A stretch of 64,000 bases of DNA, taken from Emiliania huxleyi CCMP1516 (Eukaryota > Haptophyta > Isochrysidales > Noelaerhabdaceae). The position numbers and the translations under genes are program-made. Shown here piece after piece: positions 51,647 to 64,000 of the stretch; the first letter of the stretch is position 1; each line of letters begins with the position of its first letter. The stretch is from contig NW_005201792.1 of the NCBI RefSeq assembly GCF_000372725.1, forward strand, positions 914,668-978,667, read 5' to 3'. The notes under the pieces were generated by a model, which had not been told where the DNA came from, did not search any database, and worked only from the letters and a program-made list of their open reading frames with translations.

Positions 51647-53585
51647 GCCCGCTTCCGACGTCGACGCGATTCCGGTGATGATGCCGGCGCTGTCGTCGAC
51701 GATGAAGGAGGGCAAGATATCGAGCTGGCTGGTGGGCGTGGGCGACAAGGTGGACGCGGGCGACATGCTTCTCGTCGTCGAGTCCGACAAGGCGAGCCTC
51801 TCCCAGACTCTGCCCTCTCCCAGACTCTCCCCTCTCCCAGACTCTCCCCTCTCCCAGCCTCTCCCCTCTCCCAGACTCGCCCCTCTCCCAGCCTCTCCCC
51901 GCTCCCATCCTCTGCCCTCTCCCAGACTGCCCGCTCCCAGACTCTGCCCTCTCCTAGTCTCCCCTCCCGCCGCCGCCGCATCTGCTCCAAGGCATCACCG
52001 CCGCCCGCCCGCAATGAGCCGCGCGCCCCGCGCCTCCGCAGGCGGACATGGACGTCGAGTCCTTTGAGGACGGCTACGTCGCAAAGATCCTCGTCGGCGA
52101 GGGCGAGGCGAGCCTCCGTGGCCGCCGCCGTCCTCCGCCTCTGCTGCTCTCCACACCGCTTGCACTCCCCGCCGCTGCTGCAGTCCCCACGGCGCCCTCG
52201 GCGCGCGCAGCTTGCAGCCACCAACCCCCTCCCCTCCCTTCCGCCTCGCCAGGTCGCCACCGTCGGCGCGCCCGTCGCGCTGCTCGCCCGCACAGAGGAC
52301 GAGATCGCCGCTGTCGCCGCGTCGGGCGGTGGTGCCGTCGCCGCCGCGCCGGCGCAGGCCGCTGCCGCGCCCGCCGCGCCCGCGCCCGCCGTCACGGTCG
52401 GCTCCGGCTCGGGCTACACGTCGGCCAACAAGATGGCGACCCCCGCCGCCAAGAAGCTCGCCAAGTCCAAGGGCCTCAAGTGGGAGCAGATCCCTGGCTC
52501 GGGCAACTTCGGGCGCGTCACCGTCGACGACGTCCTCGTCGCTGCGGGCGAGGCACCGAAGGCGGCGCCCGTGCCCGCGCCCGCCGCCGCCCCCGCCGCC
52601 GCCGCACCCGCCGCCGCCCCCGCCGCCGCCCCCGCCGGCGGCCGCGTCGTCGCGTCGCCCTTCGCCCGCTCGCTCGCCGAGTCGAAGGGCGTCGACCTCT
52701 CGACTGTGGTCGGCACCGGCCCGGACGGACGCATCGTCGCCGAGGATGTGGAGAAGGCGGCGGCGTCGCCCGCCGCCGCGGGCGCGGCGGCCGCGCCGGC
52801 GGCCAAGGCGAGCTCCGCCGCGCCCGCCGCGCCCGCGCCCGCCGGCGTGGTCCCGATGACGGGCATGCAGAAGGCGGTAGTCAAGAACATGGCGTGGGCC
52901 GACAGTGTGCCGACGTACACGGTCTCGCGGCAGATCGTGACGGACGACTTCGACGCGCTGTACGCGCAGCTCAAGCCCAAGGGCGTCACCGTCTCTGCGA
53001 TGCTCGCCAAGGCGGTCGGCCTCGCGCTCGCCAAGCACCCGATCATGAACTCGAACTACGTCGAGGACGGAATCAGCTACAACTCGGACATCAACGTGGC
53101 GATGGCGGTGGCGATGCCCGACGGCGGGCTCATCACGCCGGTGCTCAAGAATGCCGACACGACCGACATCTACTCGCTCGGCCGCGCGTGGAAGGACCTG
53201 GTCCCGCGCGCGATGGAGGGCGCGCGCTCTCCGCCGACGCCTTGTCCGACCCTTCTCTGACTCCTCCGACCCGCCGCCGAGCCCTCGCACAGGGAAGCTG
53301 TCGGCCGACGAGTTCTCGACGGGCACCTTCACAATCTCCAATCTGGGCATGTTCGGCGTCTCGCAGTTCGTGTCCATCCTGCCGCCGAACACGGGCGCCA
53401 TCCTCGCGGTGGCCGCCTCGGCGCCGACGGCGGTGCTGCAGAAGAACGGCATGATGGGCATGGCAAAGGTGATGACGGTGACCATCACGTGCGACCACCG
53501 CAACATCTACGGCGCCGACGCGGCCAAGTTCCTCAAGGACCTGGCGCGCATCATCGAGGAGGAGCCGCAGTCGCTGCTCTTCTAG
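50812..53585 (+). CDS. Plastid pyruvate dehydrogenase E2 (dihydrolipoamide acetyltransferase)
   Basis: E2 core of the plastid pyruvate dehydrogenase complex, which makes acetyl-CoA for fatty acid synthesis. Exons 50812-51153, 51391-51435, 51552-51791, 52042-52107, 52253-53219, 53293-53585 join in phase, about 650 residues. After a leader (MLFSLACSVPLGLQ... FGGFARSS) come two nearly identical lipoyl domains (ALSSTM(T/K)EGKISSWL, lipoyl Lys in VVESDKADMDVES) joined by Ala/Pro linkers. Two E3-binding domains follow (TPAAKKLAKSKGLKWEQIPG and SPFARSLAESKGVDLSTVVG), then the catalytic domain (SVPTYTVSRQIVTDDF to CDHRNIYGADAAKFLKDLAR). The DHRNIYGA ending is typical of plastid E2, where mitochondrial forms have DHR..DGA. 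Four of five introns start with GC. Confidence 0.9.
51785..51960 (+). repeat. CTCTCCCAGACTCTCCC minisatellite filling an intron of the E2 gene
   Basis: About ten imperfect copies of a 15-17 bp unit (CTCTCCCAGACTCTCCC) fill the 5' two thirds of the intron that splits the second lipoyl domain. The first lipoyl domain has no intron at the same point. Confidence 0.8.
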
Positions 53586-54468
53586 TGCCCTAGTCTAGTC
53601 GCCCTCGGGCCACGCGCGCGGGCAGTGGAGGAGCCGCGGCGTACGCGCGGGCGAGGTTGTCGCTCCGCCGGGCGGGCAGCCCGGACACAACGGGGTGGCC
53701 TCTCTCGCAACGTCCTCGCCGTGCCGCGGTCTCCAAACTTGCCGCGCCTCGGGGGGCGTGCTCTGTTCATGGGGACGTTGAGAGGGGGCGGGGGGGGGGG
53801 GGGGGTAGACACTCACACGGGGGTTCTCGGGGAAGACACGATCAGTGTGACGCACGCGGCCACGCCACGACCCAAAATCTTCTTTCTTTTTTTGCACAAT
53901 CCACAAACCGCCACGGCCCGCACACGGCCCAGCGCCCACGGCCCACGCGCACACACAGGTTGTGCCACAAGGCGGGGGCGCGAATTCTTTTGTGGCGGTG
54001 ACTGTCTCCACTTCACTCTTCACACTTCAGTCCTGGCGAGTAGAGGCCCCGCCCACCCAGGGTACCCCTCCGAGGGACCCATTGGGAGATTGGGTTGGCG
54101 GTTGCTCGCCGGGCTCTGCTCCAAGAGACCTGCCTCGAGGGCTCGCCGGGCTCTGCTCCAAGAGGCGAGTAGCAGTAGGGGGGCGAGGGGCGAGTACCGA
54201 GTAGGGGGGCGGGCGAGTAGGAGTGTAGGAGGCGAGTAGGAAGCGAGTAGGGGGCGAGTAGGAGGCGAGTAGGAGGCGAGTAGGAGGGCGAGTAGGAGGC
54301 GAGTAGGAGGTGAGTGCTAGGGCGAGTAGGAGGCGAGTAGGAGGCGAGAAGGAGGCGAGTAGGACGGCGAGTACGGGTAGGAGGCGGTGAGACCCAGTTT
54401 CTCCGGCCCGTGTGTCAAGCGATCAACTCACTCGCGGCCCAAGTGTGACGTGGCAGTGCATACACACG
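53586..54468. other. Intergenic region with G-run and GGCGAGTAGGA minisatellite
   Basis: No gene. A G-only run of about 18 bases ends near 53805. Bases 54160-54385 hold roughly 18 copies of an 11-bp unit GGCGAGTAGGA. The AGAGACCTGCCTCGAGGGCTC area shows a local duplication of GCTCGCCGGGCTCTGCTCCA (54108 and 54142). Confidence 0.7.
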
Positions 54469-55527
54469 ATGTCGCCGCCGAGCCTTCCCCTCGCTCTGCT
54501 TGCACTCCTTGCATGTTTTTCGCCAGCGGCGTCGCTCACCGTGGCGGTCACGGGTGCCACAGGAAACGTCGGCCGTGCAGCCGTCCAGCGCCTGGTTGCT
54601 GACGGAGACTGCGCCCGGATATTACTCAGGCACGAGGTGACCTCTGGCAGCGCCGTCCCGCCGGCGGCGGACGCGGATTCGTCGGCTGTCGCCTCGTACC
54701 TAGTCGGGCTTCCGGGCGTCGAGGCCGTCCGCGGCGACATCAACGACCCCGCATCGCTGCGGGACCTCCTCGTCGGCTGTGACGCGGTGATCGCGGCGCA
54801 CGGCGCTCGACGCACACGCAAGCTGTCCGACTTTTGGCGCGACCCGACGCACGACCCGGCCCACGCCAAGAATGTCAACTACGAGGGGATGAAGTCGCTC
54901 CTCGCGGCTGCCGCCGGTAGCGGCACGTGCAAGCGGGTCGTGCGCATTACCGGGAAGGGCGAGACGCCGTGGTCGTTCTTTTCCATCTTGCTCAACGGCC
55001 TCGGCGGGATGGCAAAGGCGTGGAACTACGAGGGCGAGCGCCTGATGCGTGCTTGCAGCGTGGACTACACCATCGTGCGGCCGGGTGTGATGTCGGCGAG
55101 GGCGGAGCTGCCTCCGAGCTCGCTCGCCCTGGCCGACAACGGCGGCGACCTGAAGGTGACGCCGATCCCGCCGGGCGCCATCGCCGACCTCTGCGTCGAC
55201 TGTCTCCGGACGCCGAACGCCGCGCGAGCGACGCTGACCGCGATGCGCTCCGCCGAGCCGGGCGCGGGGTCGGGCTCGTGGGGGCAGCTCCTCGCGGGCG
55301 TGAGGCCCGACCGACGCGCCTTCCGATCCGACCTCCTCGAGGCGCACCAGACGGCAGTGCGCGTCGGCGGCACCGCCCTCGCCCTCGCCGGCCTCGCCCT
55401 TGCCTCCGCCGCGGCGCTCGCAGTCAAGGCGGCGCTGAGCGCCGTGCTTCCCGCCGTGCTCGCGTGGCCGCTCCCCGCCCGGCTGGCGGCGGCGGGGGGG
55501 CTGCTGGCAGTGGGGCTTCTGAAGTAG
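54469..55527 (+). CDS. Atypical short-chain dehydrogenase / NmrA-like NAD(P)-binding protein
   Basis: The frame has 352 codons from ATG 54469 (MSPPSLPLALLALLACFSPA), which forms a signal peptide ending in ALA/SLT, consistent with secretion or plastid import through the ER. A Rossmann fold begins immediately (VAVTGATGNVGRAAVQRLVA, dinucleotide motif GATGNVG). VEAVRGDINDPASLRDLLVG, CDAVIAAHGARR, VNYEGMKSLLAAA, VVRITGKGETPW and YTIVRPGVMS follow, the order of atypical extended SDRs of plastids. The usual Tyr-x-x-x-Lys is replaced by WNYEGERLM. The C-terminus has one or two hydrophobic segments (ALALAGLALASAAALAVKAA), so it may be membrane-anchored. The substrate is unknown. A further ATG at 54412 is rejected for lacking a leader. 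Confidence 0.75.
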   Translation: MSPPSLPLALLALLACFSPAASLTVAVTGATGNVGRAAVQRLVADGDCARILLRHEVTSGSAVPPAADADSSAVASYLVGLPGVEAVRGDINDPASLRDLLVGCDAVIAAHGARRTRKLSDFWRDPTHDPAHAKNVNYEGMKSLLAAAAGSGTCKRVVRITGKGETPWSFFSILLNGLGGMAKAWNYEGERLMRACSVDYTIVRPGVMSARAELPPSSLALADNGGDLKVTPIPPGAIADLCVDCLRTPNAARATLTAMRSAEPGAGSGSWGQLLAGVRPDRRAFRSDLLEAHQTAVRVGGTALALAGLALASAAALAVKAALSAVLPAVLAWPLPARLAAAGGLLAVGLLK

Positions 55528-55847
55528 TGGCTAGTGGTAGTGCCGGGGGCGCGCGCCGCCGGCCGAGAGCGGCGCAAGTGGCAAGTCCAAGTGCGCCGGC
55601 GCGCAGAGTCCCCGCACACGCGTCGAGAGTTTTGGACTCGGAGTGGAGCAGATGCGGGCTTTGTGTGAGAGACGGATCATGTTTGGGGGGTCAACGTGTT
55701 TGTTATTTATCGCACGGAAGTAAAGATATATTACTTTTTGTTATTTATCGCACGGCCGAGCCTTTCAGCACTCAGCAGCTCCACAAACGGGGTGCAGTTT
55801 ACGTCAGCGCGGCATGATAAAATCGGGATCGATAGATTGCCGCCAGT

Positions 55848-56105
55848 CTATTTCCGGGCGGCCTTCCTCTTGGGCCCCTGCCGGTGCTTGTGGCGGCCAT
55901 GCGTTCGGCAGTAGTTGTAGTTGATCTTGCCGCGCCGCACGATGTAGCAGTCCTCGCAGCGCCGGCGTACAGACGACTTCACCTTCATCCACCTCCGCGC
56001 GAACGCCGCTTGCAGTCCGCCGAGCGGCGGCTGCGCCAGCGCTGCGAGCGGCGCCGTGGCCTTCGGCGCGACGAGAGACCTGGCAGCGGCGAACACGCCG
56101 AACAT
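55848..56105 (-). CDS. Ribosomal protein bL36, organellar
   Basis: The frame has 85 codons. The C-terminal 46 residues are the complete bacterial-type L36: MKVKSSVRRRCEDCYIVRRG, then KINYNYCRTHGRHKHRQGPK with the C-x2-C...C-x4-H zinc site (the last His after CRTHGR). The N-terminal 39 residues (MFGVFAAARSLVAPKATAPL) form a typical mitochondrial presequence, so the mitochondrial large subunit is the likely site; plastid L36 is usually plastid-encoded. It is convergent with the SDR gene. Length and order match bL36m of other eukaryotes. Confidence 0.93.
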   Translation of the reverse strand: MFGVFAAARSLVAPKATAPLAALAQPPLGGLQAAFARRWMKVKSSVRRRCEDCYIVRRGKINYNYCRTHGRHKHRQGPKRKAARK

Positions 56106-56185
56106 TTAGTGGCTCGGCAGCCAGCGAGAAAAGAAAAAGGGGGCAAGGCAGGCCTTCCCATCCCTCTCTTTTTTCACCACACAGG

Positions 56186-56310
56186 GAATTAAAGGAGAGG
56201 AGTGTGGTGCTAGCCGTCACCCCTCTGTGTCTTGATTTGCCAACAACATACCTAAAACCCTCGGGTGTCTACCTCTTCCTATCTCTCATTGCAGTCTCTC
56301 GCCAATTCAG
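56186..56310 (+). repeat. Dispersed repeat family A fragment
   Basis: Contains AAAGGAGAGGAGTGTGGTG and GTGTCTTGATTTGCCAACAA, both shared with the copies near 13685-13775, 41451 and 59205. It follows the start region of the bL36 gene. Confidence 0.6.
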
Positions 56311-57098
56311 AGGGAGAATCCTTATCAACTGGTCGGCCGCCATGTGGGCCTCCGGGCCTGCTGCGGCGGCGCGGCCTGTTGAGGCCGGGCTCGGCCCGGC
56401 CCGCGACGGCTGGCCGCCGACGCGCGCTCGCGCTGCTCGTCAAAATGGCGGCGGTGTCGATTGCGGCGACGGTCGTTCAGTCGTTCAGCGCTCAGGCGTC
56501 TGTCGTCTGTCGACTGTTGTCGCATTTCGCACACGAGCGCGCCGCGCGACCCGCGTCGCTCCGCGAGGGCATGAGCCTTCCGCGATTCGATCCCGCAGCC
56601 AAAAGCTGCTCGCTCGAACCGCGGCCGACTCTGCCATCGCGGCTGCAGCTGTTGAGCGCTCCAGAAGACTGGTGCCTGATATGCTGCCTCCCTGCGGATG
56701 CTGCCGGCGAGCCTGGCGGTCCGCTGGACTACAAGGAAGTGTTGACTCGATGCCCCCCCGCAATCTTCTACCCCCACGAATCGGAACGCGAATGTGACAG
56801 GACCATCGGGTCCTTCGGCCACCAAAGCGAGATCACCCGAGAGCAGCTGAGTCTGCCTCTGGGGGCCTCGCCTCCGTCTCCTTCAGGCATTCGTGGCATC
56901 CTATGGGTCGTCCAGAGTATCGACCTCTGGCGAGTCAGCCGCGGTCACTTGATGACCCCCATCAAGTACAGCGATCGCCATCTCGCTGGCCTCTCCGCAA
57001 GGCCCCCCGACCGCGTCGAACTCAACAGCGCGGGCTCTCTCGGCTACGGGACCACCCCTGTGTCAGTGTGCCTTGTGGTTGCGAGAGACTGCCAGTGA
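56265..57098 (+). CDS. Possible open frame of 277 codons, unknown
   Basis: A plus-strand frame starting inside a repeat fragment. Its middle (MAAVSIAATVVQSFSAQASV, EDWCLICCLPADAAGEPGGP, CPPAIFYPHESEREC) has natural composition but no recognised family. It may be an exon, a decayed gene or chance. From 57120 to 57300 a segment repeats the reverse complement of 59040-59120 (CCTGATCGTCCTTCCAAAAT, CCTGCTCGTGCAGGTG), so the area is rich in mobile-element remains. Confidence 0.2.
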   Translation: MSTSSYLSLQSLANSEGESLSTGRPPCGPPGLLRRRGLLRPGSARPATAGRRRALALLVKMAAVSIAATVVQSFSAQASVVCRLLSHFAHERAARPASLREGMSLPRFDPAAKSCSLEPRPTLPSRLQLLSAPEDWCLICCLPADAAGEPGGPLDYKEVLTRCPPAIFYPHESERECDRTIGSFGHQSEITREQLSLPLGASPPSPSGIRGILWVVQSIDLWRVSRGHLMTPIKYSDRHLAGLSARPPDRVELNSAGSLGYGTTPVSVCLVVARDCQ

Positions 57099-57458
57099 GA
57101 AGCTGGAGGCAGGTCGCTAGACTGAGATGAGACCGCCAGTGGAGTTGGGAGCCCACCGTGCACCGCGCTGCGAGCCTGTCGTGTCCCTTGTCAGGAGCAG
57201 GAGAGCCCCACCTGTGCCCCTGATCGTCCTTCCAAAATCCTGCTCGTGCAGGTGTGGACCCTTTCCTCCTCGTTTGGGGTTGTCTGTTTTCTTTCTTTCT
57301 TTCTGGGACCGGCCCCAGCTTCGGCTGAGGGCTGACAGCTGCCGAGCCCAAATCACTGTGAGAGTCGTGACTTGTTGGTTTTCAAAAAATGCAAAAAATC
57401 TCTCCCCAATTCTACAAAACAAAACAAATCCCCCAATTCTCGAAAAGCGACCTTCATA

Positions 57459-58391
57459 CTCCCTTAATGTGGGTAAACCATAGTAGCGTGCACGCTACTA
57501 TGAACAGAGAAACCCATAAAAGTCGCCGCTGCAGTCCACGACGAGCCAGCCTGCTGCCGGCTCGCACGGCAGCCTCTTCCTCTCGACCAGCCTCAACTTC
57601 CGTACAGTCAACATTTTGTCGCTGCGTGCTCGTGGCGAGCTGTGGCGGCGGTCGAAGTTGGCCCAGATTCGACGACGAGCGCCGGACGATAGTAGTGTCT
57701 CTGTTCGCCCTGTGCATGTCAGGCCAGGCTGCAGCAGGGTACTACCATCGTGCTGCCCTGTTGCAGCCTGACTTTTCCCACTGTGCACAGTCGCCAGAGC
57801 ACCACCACCGCCCGGCATCGTGTCACGGCGAGCTCCTTCTGCGCCCGCTCGCGAGGCTCTCGCGCTGGCACACTTTGGACATCTTCTGCTCGCGTTCGGC
57901 GAGCTCTTCTCCGCACTCCTGCCACGGCGCCGTCACCAGACACCTTCTGGCCGGCCTGAGCCGCGCGGGGTCGCCGGCGGGGGCAACGCGTCGACCTCTC
58001 TCTCTGGTGCACCACGGGCTGCGACGGCTGCTGGCAGCGTGCGCGAGGAGGCAGTGTGCCGGCACAGTCGAGCTGGAGCATCGGGTTCTTGATGCTTGTG
58101 GGGTCAAGTTTGACCTTATGTGGTATAATATGCAACAATAATGCTCTGTTATCTCCCGGCTTTTTGAGATATGATCCCTCAAAGTCGAATTATGGTTTAC
58201 TGGTGACCATAGTAGTGTCTGGCCTGTTTGCGTTTCTTCAAACGAATCCTTCAAAGTCTCGACAATCACCAAGCTGCTTATGTGGCACCGCAGAGGCTCC
58301 CTTGGGGATGCTTGAGGCCACCCCAACCACTCACGAAGCCGTACGTGGACGAATTCAAATCTACTTTTATGGTTTACCTACATTAAGGGAG
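57459..58391. mobile_element. Stowaway/mariner-like non-autonomous element
   Basis: The ends are CTCCCTTAATGTGGGTAAAC at 57459 and the inverted CTCCCTTAATGTAGGTAAAC at 58391, both bordered by TA. CTCCCT ends with TA duplication are the hallmark of Stowaway-type mariner relatives. The left end also holds a perfect 24-bp palindrome (CATAGTAGCGTG/CACGCTACTATG). No transposase is visible in 933 bp. It could be mobilised by the Tc1/mariner transposase family seen at 4077-5326, though the ends of that gene's element were not found. Confidence 0.7.
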
Positions 58392-58399
58392 TACACAAA

Positions 58400-60230
58400 T
58401 AAACACGTACCCGGGTATGCCGCCTCGCGGACGCGGTCTTCTCACTCTCGTCATTCTCTCTCCTGCCATTTCATCCTCTGACTCATCGCTCTCCTCGGCC
58501 TCGTTCTGCGACGCCGGCGCTGCCTGCCTGCCGATCCCTTGCTCTCGCTCGGCCGTTCTCTCGCCTCTCGGCGTAACTCGAAACTCCGCTCTCCTTCCTC
58601 GCAGCGACCAGCGTAATTTGGCCCCTCGAGTGAGTGAGTTCGAGCTCTCCTCGCGCAAGGACCACATTTCTGACTCCCACTCCGATCGCCAAGTCATGTC
58701 GTTGCTCAGGTCCACTCTCGTTTCGCTCTCTTGCCCGCAACCCGATACCGATCAAGCGATCATCCGGCCCGCTGGGTGCGCTTCTTAGCTCCCCGGCCCT
58801 GGATGTGAGGCTGATGACTGCACTCCAAGTGCTCCAAGTTTCCAGCACTTGTACGTTGTACCTCTCAACGCACCACGGTCGGTGCTAGGGTCGATGTTGG
58901 CGCTGGGGTTCCCTTCGGGTATATCGTGACAGGACGACGGATTACCACTGGCGCGTCGTCCTCCGTTCGTCTTCCGATCGATTCGTCTTCCGACTCTTCC
59001 TTTCGGCGGCTTTAATAAATAAACAAAACGGACACACCAAACAAGGGGCGGGAGAAGTCCCCACCTGCACGAGCAGGATCTTGTAAGGACGATCAGGGAC
59101 ACAGGGGAACGGGAGTGGGGAAAAAGAAGAAAGAAATAGCCCTCCAAGTGCTCCAAGACAACCCAAGGGAGGGATGGGAGGACGGCACGCCGCCACCACA
59201 CAGGGATTTTAAGGAGAGGAGTGTGATGCGCTAGCCGTCGCCCACCCTTGGGCGTCCGCCTCTTCCTATCTCTCCTCGCAGTCTCTCGCCGATTCTCGCT
59301 GCAACCTTCATGCCACCTCGCGGTCGTCCCACTCTCGTCGTTCTCCCTCCTGTCGTTTCCTCCTCTGTCGCGTGTCGCTCTCGTCTGCCTCGTCCTGCGA
59401 CGCCGCCGCCGCCTGCCTATCCCTAGCTTGCTCTCGCGGCTTCTCCCGCCTTTCGGCGCAACTCTGCCCTCCTCGCGCGGCATATTTTTTGGCCCCTCGA
59501 GTTTATCGAGCTCTCCTCGCGCAAGGACGACTCTTCTGACGCCCACTGCTATCATTTGCCACCCAGTCATATCGTTGCTCAGGTCCACTCTCTCTTCGAA
59601 CACTTGTACCTAGACTTGTACCTCCACCGCGATGATGTTGCTTGTTGGCGCTGGGGTCCCCTTCGGGTGCATCGTTACAGCTGACGACGGGATTACCACA
59701 GGTGTGTCGCCCTCCTCTGGTTCTTCTTCCTCGGCTTCCTCCCGTTCGGCGTTCGGCTCTACGTTCATTACGTTCATCGTGGCTCACCCTCCATCCATGG
59801 ACCATGCATGCCGTGAACAGGCGCTTACGCGCTTTATCCATCCTATATTCTTCTCTCTCCTCTGCCCGTGCCTTGGTCTTGTCGTTGTTTCGCACCCATG
59901 TCTGTATGGCGATCGAGGCTGCCTTCCCCACTTGCCACTACCTGTAGTTCACTCGTCACCTCTCCTGCTAGCTCCTCTCTCTTTCTTTCGGGTATGGAGT
60001 CCGTGAGTGCGGGTAGCGTGCAGGCAATCACGGGCGCTATTTTGTCGTACTCCTCTTCGGCGAGCGCTCCAAATCTAGACCCCATTGCTTTTTGCGCGTG
60101 CCCGCGGGCGTTTTTCTTAATTTGGACCTGCAAATGTTCCACGGCACCGGGGGCTTCTTCAGGCTGCTCGCCATGTTCGACGGCCCCGGGAGCTTCTTCA
60201 GGCTGCTCGCCCTGGGTCTTTTGCTGCCTC
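58400..60230 (-). repeat. Block of dispersed-repeat copies with transposon-like coding remains
   Basis: Two tandem copies of a similar unit lie at about 58415-58900 and 59300-59690: both carry CCTCGCGG(A/T)CG...CTCTCGTC near the start, TCGAG...GAGCTCTCCTCGCGCAAGGAC in the middle and TTGTACCTC...GGCGCTGGGGT(T/C)CCCTTCGGGT at the end. On the minus strand further coding-like pieces read AEEEYDKIAPVIACTLPALT and IPERKREELAGEVTSELQVV (60060-59945) and IAIQTWVRNNDKTKARAEER (59910-59850). These look like a decayed mobile element of unknown family (family A). Bases 59014-59030 carry the AAACAAAACGGACAC motif. Confidence 0.5.
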
Positions 60231-60241
60231 AGACCCGGGCC

Positions 60242-63334
<3,093 letters not shown>

Positions 63335-64000
63335 GCGGGAGAGGGCGTCCTGCCGCCTTTAGTTTCTCTAGCCAAGCGCCTCCTTTCGCGCTGATCGACG
63401 CGCTGCGCGCTCCTCTTGCATATATGCTACGTGATTGCATGGGGGGATCGTCGCATGCGCCATAGCCCCGTGTGGGGGCATGCATCGGGGGCCATGCGAT
63501 GGCGTGGCGCGGGGCCGGGGCCGAGGGTCCGCCGCAGCGCCTCTCTCGCGGCGCGCGGCCCGGCGGCACGGATCTCGGTTCTCGCGCGCCCGCGCCGCCC
63601 GCGCCCGCCGCGGCCCGCGGCGGCTGCGCGGCGCGCCGGACCCACGCGGTGTTTTTTTTGGGTGTACTCGTTGTGGCTCTCTACACTGTGTTGCGGTGCA
63701 AGATAAATACAAAAATAACATTGCGGCGGGCACGCGGTCCCCCCGGGCGCACCACAGCGGGGCGCAACCGCCACAGGCCACAGGGGGTTGGCGGGCGCGA
63801 CTTTGCAGGTCCAGGTGGCGTGGCCGTGGGGGCGATCTCTAGACCGCCTCGGTCCCAAGGCTGGCACCGCCGCGCTCAGCCGAGCCTTTGCCGCACGGGG
63901 CGCCTCAAGCCAGGCAGCGACTGGCGGTGCAGCAGCGGCGGCAGCTTGGCCGACGCCCACTGCTCGCGCACCGCTTGCTCGCACCTGCAGACAGTCGGTG
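63335..64000. other. 3' region, no gene recognised
   Basis: Follows the cyclase stop. An AT-richer stretch (GATAAATACAAAAATAACATTG at 63701) may contain the polyadenylation site. The rest is GC-rich, with frames open by composition only. Confidence 0.5.

Noticed and set aside
60092-60240. Hydrophobic MFDGPGSFFRLLALGLLL leader as the cyclase signal peptide
   Set aside because: It falls inside a tandemly duplicated 40-bp repeat that reads better as a minus-strand mobile-element peptide, so I did not use it as the start.

Overview
The window is nuclear DNA of a eukaryotic alga or related protist: very GC-rich, gene-dense on both strands, with many short introns, plastid- and mitochondrion-directed proteins and TTAGGG-type telomeric repeats. 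A haptophyte (Emiliania/Gephyrocapsa or Chrysochromulina type) fits best. A pelagophyte or dinoflagellate relative cannot be excluded from sequence alone. A striking trait is that most introns I could resolve by joining conserved protein blocks begin with GC (often GCGCG) instead of GT, end in AG, and are followed by an exon starting with G. Two 100-base N runs (18554-18653 and 33743-33842) are assembly gaps.

Layout. 0-9 kb: a proline-rich protein exon, dispersed and simple repeats, a Tc1/mariner-type transposase gene split by introns, an NHL-BTB protein and a hydroxyproline-rich-type secreted protein. 9-23 kb: a 1.7-kb terminal-inverted-repeat element, a TRF4-type poly(A) polymerase, a FUN14 protein, an HRDC protein whose 1-kb intron is full of repeats, a TGTCGAG minisatellite around a gap, a second inverted-repeat element and a GC-hairpin foldback element. 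23-30 kb: an F-box/SPRY protein and an AzgA-type purine permease. 30-38 kb: three chromatin genes (chromodomain/zinc-finger protein, HAT1, BRE1) with a LINE fragment between them. 38-50 kb: a probable mitochondrial protein, a nucleotide-sugar transporter, a four-domain voltage-gated calcium channel and an ABM-type membrane protein. 50-57 kb: a discoidin-type secreted protein, the plastid pyruvate dehydrogenase E2, an NAD(P)-binding plastid/secretory protein and ribosomal protein bL36. 57-64 kb: a Stowaway-like element, a block of dispersed repeats and a sedoheptulose-7-phosphate cyclase-like gene.

The most interesting observations are: (1) a calmodulin N-lobe with two intact EF-hands encoded inside the II-III linker of the calcium channel; (2) several introns that carry copies of the neighbouring exon or splice site, including an AT-rich 55-bp intron in the F-box gene bounded by 25-bp direct repeats that supply both splice sites, and a telomeric-repeat patch flanked by 26-bp repeats at a splice acceptor of the cyclase gene; (3) the GC-AG intron class; (4) two inverted-repeat DNA elements encoding proteins I do not recognise. 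All exon boundaries are inferred by eye from conserved protein motifs and need transcript support.
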